A stretch of 13,524 nt of DNA from an uncultured Bacillota bacterium. Its GTDB lineage: Bacteria > Bacillota > Clostridia > Christensenellales > UBA1242. Under the pieces are notes generated by a model. That model was not told the origin of the DNA, searched no databases, and was given only the letters and a program-made list of their open reading frames with translations. Positions within the stretch are counted from its first letter, which is position 1; every line of letters begins with the position of its first letter. The stretch is taken from the NCBI GenBank assembly GCA_900555365.1, contig USKO01000007.1:1-13524 (forward strand), in the 5' to 3' direction. The position numbers were made by a program, and so were the translations under genes. Shown here piece by piece: positions 7,014 to 13,524 of the stretch.

Positions 7014-10000
7014 CTAATTAAATAGACTTGGTTGTCTTAAAAGCGCGAGTACATATTGATTTCCCTCATATGTGTCTCTTGGTCTTATGAATGGCGATGA
7101 TGAGGCAAGTGTGAGCACAGGGATCGAGAACTGTGCATTTGCAATACCAGCCGTAATCGTACCTTGAATGGTCAATGAAGTATAATTGCAATTGCCATTG
7201 AGTCCGCTTCTATTTATAATACCATTACCTGATTTAAATGATAAGCCAACAATGCTTATATCAAAGTTTAAAACACTAAAGTTGTAATAATCTGTGCCGT
7301 TATATGTGTATTTGTAATCAGGATATTTCTTGACAACCTCTTTGAATTGTCGAACCAATTCGTCAAGTACACCCGATAATCCTGCACCTGAAAGAACTTG
7401 TTCAAGGTTGCTCTTCATGCCCTGTTCTATTTCATCAGCAGTATGCCACATATAGAAATAGACATCTCCAATTAAAGTGAGTTCACTTTGTCGTTGACCA
7501 ACATCGCTAGAAGAATCAATATTAAACATAATTCCACATAACAGTGTGTTTGCAAAAGCACTATCTTCAACAGTAAGTTTTGGCACAACTGTGTCGTTAG
7601 TAAGTCTAGTCAACTTAACACACGCAAGCAGCGCATTTCTCATAATGCATCCTTTGATTATAGCACTTGAGCTAAAAATATTAACGCATGTATCGGCATT
7701 CTCAACAATACTGTTATAAATAAGTACATCGGTCGCATGGCCATATATAGCAAGTACAATTCCTTGACCATCAAGATCTTTTAGAGAAGAATTTGTCGAT
7801 AAGGTATTTCCTCTCAAAGTGACATTGTCAATAATGACATTGCTGCGATTAACAACCATTCGATCATAACTTTCAATATTAGAAAGATCAAGCAGATGTC
7901 CGTTGCCGTAGATATTATAATCTAAGTAAATGGTCGATTTATTGATAGATTTGTCACAAATAATGTCATTTTGTAGAACAATACCTGAGTAATTGTCAGT
8001 TAGCCCTTTATTCTTTACTGTTTGAATGGAGTCGGCTGCCATATACTCAGAATATGAGTAAACATTGACACCATCAACGAAAGTGAAGTCATAATAGTCA
8101 CTTGTAACGGCAGCTCCTGCATATGGTGCTATCTGTTTAACTGTAATTCGCACCTTGCCACTGCTATGCACGGTTATAACTCCGTTTTGGTCAACTGTTG
8201 CTATATCTTCATCGCTTGTAGACCATTCAAGTAAATTTGAATATTCATTGCTAGGCTTAAGCGAATAATTCATTTGATATGTTGAAATCTCTTTATTTGA
8301 TGAATCTAAGAAAGTTGTACCAAAAACACGGTATTGACCAAGACCTGCCGCATCGTCAACTTTATCTAGTTCAAGCTGTATGTCTGTAATTTTGGTGTAG
8401 AAAGTAAATGTTTTTGTTGCAACTATACTAGTTCCAACAACTTTCGCGCTTACTGTAACCTCACCGCCCTTTTTACCAATTAATCTCCAGCCATCTCCTC
8501 TTACAATAAGATCGGCAATAGTTGAATCTGATACAGTGACCTCAAGCTCATATGTGTCAGCATCTATAGGATTTGGAGTAATGGTTAAATCAACATATTC
8601 ACCTGTGTACATCTCAACTTTTGTTTCGTTAAAGGATATGCTTTGAATTTCTTTAGTATAGGTAATATTTATACTAGTCTTAATTTCTGGGTTATCTTTT
8701 ACTGTGATTGTTATTGTCACAGTACCATAGCTATAGAATTCTATTTCTCCGCTGGCGCTTACATTTGCCAGTTGCGGATCGCTGCTAGAATATTGCAGCT
8801 CAGTTTGATTTGTATCACTTGGCTTTGCCAAGGCGTTGATGGTATAACTTGGCGACGAAACAACTATTTTACTGCCGCCATCCACATCTATATATTCTGC
8901 ATCCTTCGTCACAACAATTGTAAATTGCCCAACGATAACTGTATTTATAACAATATCAAAAGTTACGCTTCCGCCATTTTGAGCAATAAATTTATTGTCT
9001 TCAAATTTTCCTATGGCTTTAGCTTGGTCATTTCGATTTTCAGTGACATTTTGATATGAGAATACCAAATTATAGCAGTCACTTGGCATATAAGAATTTG
9101 CAATAAATTCAAATTCTTCTCCTGCTTTTAAATAAAGAGTGTTATTTGTCATCTGCGTTCTATCAATATCAGCAGAAACAAGGTCGCCTGCAGTATAATA
9201 GAAAGTTATAGATATAGATTTCTCGCCCTTTGATGAGTCATCACTGATAAATTTTATAATTACCCTACCCTTCTGTTTGAATATGATCTTTCCATTTTCA
9301 ATTTCAGCTATGTTTGGATCTGATATCTCATAGTGGAAACTTGTCACAGTTGAATCAAGTGGGTAGCTAATCTCATTAAAAGATATTTCATTAAGACTTG
9401 TGATATATGAATTTTGATTTTGATACTGGTCGAGCGGTTGATTAAATGTCACATCTACCCCTGTTACAGCAGAAATAATAGTTAAATGACAGTCGGCATA
9501 GATCTTGTTACCATAATAATCATAGGTGTAAACTCGGACAACAACTTCCCCGCCATAAAGACCTATAACATTGCCATCCTCATCTATCTGTGCGACTTTT
9601 TCATCGCTTCCATCATTTGCTATTGAACTTACGATTTCATAATAAAAATCGGTAAATTTCGCATCACTTGGAAGATAGCTTAAGACATATATATTGAAAG
9701 TATCGCCTTTATTAATTGATTTTTCGGTGGTATTCAATTGCAAAGAGTCAATGTAGCCAAAAGTTGATGTTATAGTGACCTCTTTAGTAACTCCTCCGCC
9801 GTCGGTTGAGGAAATGATAAGTTTGACTGTTCCTGGCTTGGAGAATATCACAGTATTGCCTTCAACATAGGCGATCTCTGTGTCTTCAAGCTGGTAACTT
9901 AATGTTCTATTTGTTGCACTGCTTGGAAGTGCTACAGCATTGACAGTCACTTCGCTATCAATAGTCAAAATATTATCTTGACCCACTTCAATGCTTGTCA

Positions 10001-13000
10001 CTGCTTTTATAACATTGATTGTGATATCTTTTGTGATTCCATTTGATAGCTCAACTAAAATTCTGCTTATTCCTCCGTTTAGAGCAGTAATTTTATTTCC
10101 AACAATTTCAATTACTTGAACGCCAGCGGTATGAGTCAGCTCTCTAATTAAAATCACATCATTTACAACATCTTTAGGAATCCAAGATGTAACTTCTATT
10201 GTAAGGCTGTCGCCTATGTTTAAATAAACTGGAGAGCTTACATTTATCTCGGCTGAAATTGCATTTCCGCCAGTGTATCGTATTCTGAAACTTTTGCTAA
10301 AGCCGCCATCGTCACGACTTGTAACTGAAAGAACTACATATCCTTCTTTTATGAAATAAAGTTTTCCATCATTTATATAACCAATAGATTCGCTGATTCC
10401 TTGTGAAGAATATGATTGTGTAATCTGGTAGTCAACTTGGGTTATGCTAGCATTTGAAGGATATACTTCTACTTGAAGATCTAGCACTTCTCTAGCTGTC
10501 ACATATTCATCATTGTAGAAATCAATATCACTGGCAAATTCTATATCTTCAACATATTGTAAAATTTGCAATATATGATTATATCTTGCAATAATTTGGC
10601 CATCTTTAATGAGCTGAAGCTCGATTTCCGCGCTTCCAAGTGATAAAACTTTCACCATGTCGTTTTGTTTAACGATGACTTGCGATTGTCCATCAAGTGG
10701 ATTTTGCTTGAGAATTTCGATATTATAACTATCATATTCAACTGTAATTTCGCTCATGTCAAAATATGCAAGGTCATCTATAACAAGGTTGGTTCCTTCA
10801 TCATTGATTGAAAGTAAAATTGCCTCTTTTTCAATCTTTTCAATAGTAAACTGAGTGAAGATTTGATCATCTACAGCGCTTGTTACAGTTACAACTACTA
10901 TTCCATTTTGACTGAAAACAAGTTTTGTTCCTTCAACTGTTGCAATATCCTCATTGTCAACCTTTACAATAACATCTTTATTTGTAGTGTCTAGAGGAAG
11001 TACTGTAATATCAAGATCCACTTCACTGTCTGTAACTTTAATATTGCTTTGCGAAACTGAAATAGATTGTGGCAGTCTTGTTACAGTTATTTGGAAAGTA
11101 AGAGAAATGCTTGAGCCTACATAGACGATTAAAGTTGCAGTTCCGCCATTGACTGCAGTGAGAATATTTCCATTTAACTGAAGCACCTCTCCAGTGGCAG
11201 CTAAAGTAATTTGATTTGCAACTTGCATAGAAATGTTTTTATTGCTTGTATTGTTTGGAAATACAGATTTTAACACGACCTCATAATTATCGCCAACAGT
11301 CATATCGGTCGGCAAGTCGATTATTTCATCGCCATCTAGAACGCCAATTTCTGCAGAAATAGGATAAGAGCCGGTATACTGGATTGATACTTGACTAGTC
11401 TGATCGCCACAAGTAGCATAAAGAATTATCTCCCCAGCTTGGTTGAATATCAAAGTATTATTGGAAATAACGCCGATATTTCTATCGCTTACTGACCAAG
11501 TGATGTCCTTATATGATGCATCCTCTGGAAGAACATATCCATTTAAGGTAACGGTGTTTTGTGCAGTAACATATTGACCATCCAGCATTTCTAGGTCAAG
11601 GTCAATTACCACGCTGCTAGGCTGTCTTGTAACAGTGACATTGCAATAACTCTCTCTAACTGTTCCATCATATAAAGTTAAAGAAACCTTAACTAAGCAC
11701 TCTCCGCCACCAACAGCAAGCAAACTTCCGTCACTCTGAATTTGCAACACCTCGCCACTTCCGCTAGTCGATACGATTTGAACCTTCACATTTGTGATAG
11801 TGGCATTGATAGGCTCAATTTTATAATTTAACGATGCTGACTGTCCATATTCTAGAGTTAAATTTTCATCCAAAAGCTCAAAGCTGCTCGCCATGCCGGC
11901 TGTATAGAGAACTTTGACTCTTTTGTACACATCGCTGTAATCTTCATTTGCATAGATTAATATGCTAACTTCTCTTGGCTCTTGAGTTAAGAAGGTCACC
12001 AGTCCGTTGCTATCAACGGTTGCGATATTTGGGTTCTCGCTATGGTAGAAATAGCTGGTATTTGTAGAGTCTTGAGGATAAGAGCTAGGATTTAAAATAA
12101 CGGTGTTTTCTGCTGTAATTACATCATCAATTAAAATGCTTGTTGCAGGAGAAGTAATATAAACATAAATTTGTTTCACGATACTGCTGCCAGGCGCTTT
12201 TTCTATGGAAACATTTATAATTGTGTTTCCTCCTCTTACTGCATGAATGTAACCACTCTCATCCACATATGCAATACTATCATTTTCGCTTTTTATAGTT
12301 ACATTTGTATTATATATTTCATTTGGAATAACAGTATAGTCAACGCCTTCGCTTTGCCCTACTTCAAGTTCAATCGTCGTCGTTGCCAAATTCAATTCAT
12401 ATGCATAGCCATCTGTCGATGTGACTTTTACTGACTGAGAAAATTCTCCGCTGACAGCCATAATAGTCACATTTACTGTGCCGGCTTTCTTAAAACTGAC
12501 AAGACCGTATTGATCTACACTCGCGATTGACGGGTCATCAACCTCAAATTTAACATTTTTATTAGTCGCATTTTGTGGATAAATATTATAGGCAATTTGA
12601 TAATACATTCTTGATATAACCGCCTCTTTCTCACTGACTGTTATACCGCTTACTGGAATAGTAATGGCAATATTAACAAAGTCTACAAATCCTCCGTCTT
12701 CACTTTCTGCAGTTATTGTGACATTGCCGCTAGCAAGAGCATAGACAAGGCCGTTTGAATCCACTTTTGCTTTGCTCTCATCACTTGATGAGAAAATTAT
12801 GTTTTTATTTAATGCCTCGCTTGGCAAAATCGTTGCATTAAGCTGCATCGTTTGCCCTACATTCATCTCATTTGATGGAGCAGTAAGTATAACTTGATGA
12901 ACTTCTGTGTCAGTCACATAGAAATAGCAAGTTGCACGCTTATTGCCATCGGCAGTTGTTGCACTGATGTAACCATTTCCAAATCCAACAAAAGAGATAT

Positions 13001-13256
13001 TGCCATTTTCATCAACTACAGCCACATCTTCATTGTCACTTGACCAAATTATATCTTTATTTGTGGCGTTTTGAGGATAGATGGTAGCTTTCAAACTTGA
13101 TCTTTCGTCAACATTGGCAACGATAGAGGTCTTGTCAAGTTCAATACGCTCAACTGCTATATAGACATCGCCTACAACAACGTTGACAGTAAAATTGACA
13201 ATCAAAACAATCAAAAGTGGAATTGCAACCATTAAAAATATTAAAAGTTTTTTCAT
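7014..13256 (-). CDS. Giant Big_2 (bacterial Ig-like) repeat protein with C-terminal beta-helix-like domain
   Basis: The protein has 2080 residues and is a predicted membrane-tethered surface stalk. KK at 2-3 precedes one long hydrophobic stretch (about 4-29) with no good cleavage site, so an uncleaved N-terminal anchor is favoured. From about 35 to 1727 there are roughly 19 Big_2-type Ig-like modules of 80-95 residues. Each carries a 'YP.NATNK.I' strand and an 'IA.VD.NG.V' strand (VAVVDENG at 78, IASVDQYG at 244, IATVDSNG at 411, IATVDQNG at 1685). From module 3 onward two module types alternate. Residues about 1735-2065 look like a right-handed beta-helix: YLDYNIYGNGHLLDL, VIIDNVTLRGN, VLIYNSIVENADTCVNI and AIIKGCIMRNA are stacked coils. 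A helical insert lies at about 1938-1980. No catalytic residues are assigned and no C-terminal anchor exists. The start overlaps the upstream stop (TAATG). A receptor-binding or glycan-binding tip is inferred, not shown. Confidence 0.93.
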   Translation of the reverse strand: MKKLLIFLMVAIPLLIVLIVNFTVNVVVGDVYIAVERIELDKTSIVANVDERSSLKATIYPQNATNKDIIWSSDNEDVAVVDENGNISFVGFGNGYISATTADGNKRATCYFYVTDTEVHQVILTAPSNEMNVGQTMQLNATILPSEALNKNIIFSSSDESKAKVDSNGLVYALASGNVTITAESEDGGFVDFVNIAITIPVSGITVSEKEAVISRMYYQIAYNIYPQNATNKNVKFEVDDPSIASVDQYGLVSFKKAGTVNVTIMAVSGEFSQSVKVTSTDGYAYELNLATTTIELEVGQSEGVDYTVIPNEIYNTNVTIKSENDSIAYVDESGYIHAVRGGNTIINVSIEKAPGSSIVKQIYVYITSPATSILIDDVITAENTVILNPSSYPQDSTNTSYFYHSENPNIATVDSNGLVTFLTQEPREVSILIYANEDYSDVYKRVKVLYTAGMASSFELLDENLTLEYGQSASLNYKIEPINATITNVKVQIVSTSGSGEVLQIQSDGSLLAVGGGECLVKVSLTLYDGTVRESYCNVTVTRQPSSVVIDLDLEMLDGQYVTAQNTVTLNGYVLPEDASYKDITWSVSDRNIGVISNNTLIFNQAGEIILYATCGDQTSQVSIQYTGSYPISAEIGVLDGDEIIDLPTDMTVGDNYEVVLKSVFPNNTSNKNISMQVANQITLAATGEVLQLNGNILTAVNGGTATLIVYVGSSISLTFQITVTRLPQSISVSQSNIKVTDSEVDLDITVLPLDTTNKDVIVKVDNEDIATVEGTKLVFSQNGIVVVTVTSAVDDQIFTQFTIEKIEKEAILLSINDEGTNLVIDDLAYFDMSEITVEYDSYNIEILKQNPLDGQSQVIVKQNDMVKVLSLGSAEIELQLIKDGQIIARYNHILQILQYVEDIEFASDIDFYNDEYVTAREVLDLQVEVYPSNASITQVDYQITQSYSSQGISESIGYINDGKLYFIKEGYVVLSVTSRDDGGFSKSFRIRYTGGNAISAEINVSSPVYLNIGDSLTIEVTSWIPKDVVNDVILIRELTHTAGVQVIEIVGNKITALNGGISRILVELSNGITKDITINVIKAVTSIEVGQDNILTIDSEVTVNAVALPSSATNRTLSYQLEDTEIAYVEGNTVIFSKPGTVKLIISSTDGGGVTKEVTITSTFGYIDSLQLNTTEKSINKGDTFNIYVLSYLPSDAKFTDFYYEIVSSIANDGSDEKVAQIDEDGNVIGLYGGEVVVRVYTYDYYGNKIYADCHLTIISAVTGVDVTFNQPLDQYQNQNSYITSLNEISFNEISYPLDSTVTSFHYEISDPNIAEIENGKIIFKQKGRVIIKFISDDSSKGEKSISITFYYTAGDLVSADIDRTQMTNNTLYLKAGEEFEFIANSYMPSDCYNLVFSYQNVTENRNDQAKAIGKFEDNKFIAQNGGSVTFDIVINTVIVGQFTIVVTKDAEYIDVDGGSKIVVSSPSYTINALAKPSDTNQTELQYSSSDPQLANVSASGEIEFYSYGTVTITITVKDNPEIKTSINITYTKEIQSISFNETKVEMYTGEYVDLTITPNPIDADTYELEVTVSDSTIADLIVRGDGWRLIGKKGGEVTVSAKVVGTSIVATKTFTFYTKITDIQLELDKVDDAAGLGQYRVFGTTFLDSSNKEISTYQMNYSLKPSNEYSNLLEWSTSDEDIATVDQNGVITVHSSGKVRITVKQIAPYAGAAVTSDYYDFTFVDGVNVYSYSEYMAADSIQTVKNKGLTDNYSGIVLQNDIICDKSINKSTIYLDYNIYGNGHLLDLSNIESYDRMVVNRSNVIIDNVTLRGNTLSTNSSLKDLDGQGIVLAIYGHATDVLIYNSIVENADTCVNIFSSSAIIKGCIMRNALLACVKLTRLTNDTVVPKLTVEDSAFANTLLCGIMFNIDSSSDVGQRQSELTLIGDVYFYMWHTADEIEQGMKSNLEQVLSGAGLSGVLDELVRQFKEVVKKYPDYKYTYNGTDYYNFSVLNFDISIVGLSFKSGNGIINRSGLNGNCNYTSLTIQGTITAGIANAQFSIPVLTLASSSPFIRPRDTYEGNQYVLALLRQPSLFN
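8076..12653 (-). repeat. Alternating two-module (A/B) super-repeat of Big_2-type units
   Basis: Even-numbered modules carry a GG in the 'ITA.NGG' turn (residues 342, 516, 704, 1061, 1235, 1428 and 1597) and lead into 'I.VT....SI'. Odd-numbered modules instead end in a 'YT.G..ISAEI'-like linker (YTAG 451, YTGS 627, YTGG 994, YTAG 1354). The GG-to-GG distance is about 169-193 residues, or twice that (357) across the diverged module 10. The repeating unit is thus about 175-180 residues (roughly 530 nt). DNA identity between copies is low by eye. Confidence 0.75.
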
Positions 13257-13265
13257 TATGCCTCT
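13256..13265 (-). promoter_or_regulatory. TAATG stop-start overlap with AGAGG ribosome binding site
   Basis: On the - strand the stop TAA (13258-13256) of the small membrane protein shares its last A with the ATG (13256-13254) of the giant Big_2 protein. AGAGG at 13265-13261 lies 4 nt before this start, and a second AGAGG at 13272-13268 lies 11 nt before it. This layout is typical of translational coupling by reinitiation, which would tie the output of the large protein to that of the small one. Confidence 0.75.
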
Positions 13266-13513
13266 ATCCTCTTATATCTTGATTCAAGTTTTATAAATAA
13301 CCTACAAATTTCATAAATTGCAAAAGGTATTGCAAAGCCAAAGAGTGCCAAATACATTGATGGAATTGACACGAAATAGGATAACGCTATCGATAAAATT
13401 CCCATGACAACAGCAATAATAAAGCCTATACTGATGCTTGAGTTGATATTCTTGGTACTTGTAGTGACCTCATTACCCTCTAAATATATAAATTGAGGTT
13501 TCTTAATGTCCAT
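13256..13513 (-). CDS. Small two-helix membrane protein, function unknown (possibly 5'-partial)
   Basis: Read from ATG 13513 the product has 85 residues: a hydrophilic N-terminus, helix 1 at about 28-48 (GFIIAVVMGILSIALSYF), a short turn at SIPS, helix 2 at about 53-75, and a basic tail (KLESRYKRIEA). Both ends would face the same side, and the basic tail suggests cytoplasm. The start is uncertain. The 11 bases upstream show no ribosome binding site, and the frame stays open (Ala-Ile-Phe before Met) to the window edge. It may therefore be the C-terminal part of a longer protein. I do not recognise a family. Its stop overlaps the next start, so it belongs to the operon of the two giant surface proteins. 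Help with their membrane insertion or assembly is possible but is only a guess from position. Confidence 0.7.
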   Translation of the reverse strand: MDIKKPQFIYLEGNEVTTSTKNINSSISIGFIIAVVMGILSIALSYFVSIPSMYLALFGFAIPFAIYEICRLFIKLESRYKRIEA

Positions 13514-13524
13514 GAAAATAGCTG

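Noticed and set aside
8643-9059. 138-codon open frame on the + strand
   Set aside because: It is a shadow of the Big_2 repeat gene on the opposite strand, with no promoter, ribosome binding site or recognisable motif.
7014-13256. Possible alternative genetic code (TGA as Trp), as in some AT-rich lineages
   Set aside because: The 2080- and 1734-residue genes are open under the standard bacterial code, and Trp codons inspected are TGG. No interrupted frame in the intact genes needs TGA read-through.

Overview
The window looks like chromosome of a low-GC Gram-positive bacterium, most likely an uncultured gut-type member of the Clostridia or a related Firmicutes lineage. That placement is inferred from AT-rich DNA, strong AGGAG-type ribosome binding sites, a consensus TTGACA/TATAAT promoter, and large surface proteins built from Big_2, MBG/YDG and DUF11-type modules. 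No in-frame TGA occurs in two very long genes and Trp is encoded by TGG, so I see no sign of an altered genetic code.

Layout, left to right. Positions 1-620 (+) hold two decayed, adjacent genes of the DUF11/'conserved repeat domain' surface-protein type. Their codons are still recognisable, but they are broken by stops, frame changes and probably a large internal deletion. A strong terminator hairpin (637-670) and a textbook promoter (680-708) separate this debris from an intact + strand gene (734-1708) for an unrecognised single-pass membrane protein with an acidic outer domain. That gene converges on a leftward operon at a shared bidirectional terminator (1766-1795), which overlaps the stop codon of the operon's last gene.

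Positions 1794-13524 (-) form a tightly packed operon read right to left. First comes a small two-helix membrane protein (13256-13513), whose true start may lie beyond the window. Next is a 2080-residue protein with an N-terminal membrane anchor, about 19 Ig-like Big_2-type modules and a C-terminal beta-helix-like domain. Last is a 1734-residue protein with a signal peptide, an unrecognised N-terminal domain, an InlB-type repeat, a stalk of 11 MBG and 4 YDG repeats, and a C-terminal membrane anchor. The first two genes share a base (TAATG) and the last two are 15 nt apart.

The likely theme is cell-surface architecture: two giant stalk proteins anchored at opposite ends and co-expressed with a small membrane protein. 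Individual module families are known, but their ligands are not evident from the sequence. The most distinctive observations are the alternating two-module super-repeat of the 2080-residue protein, its helix-interrupted beta-helix tip, and the complementary anchoring of the two stalks.
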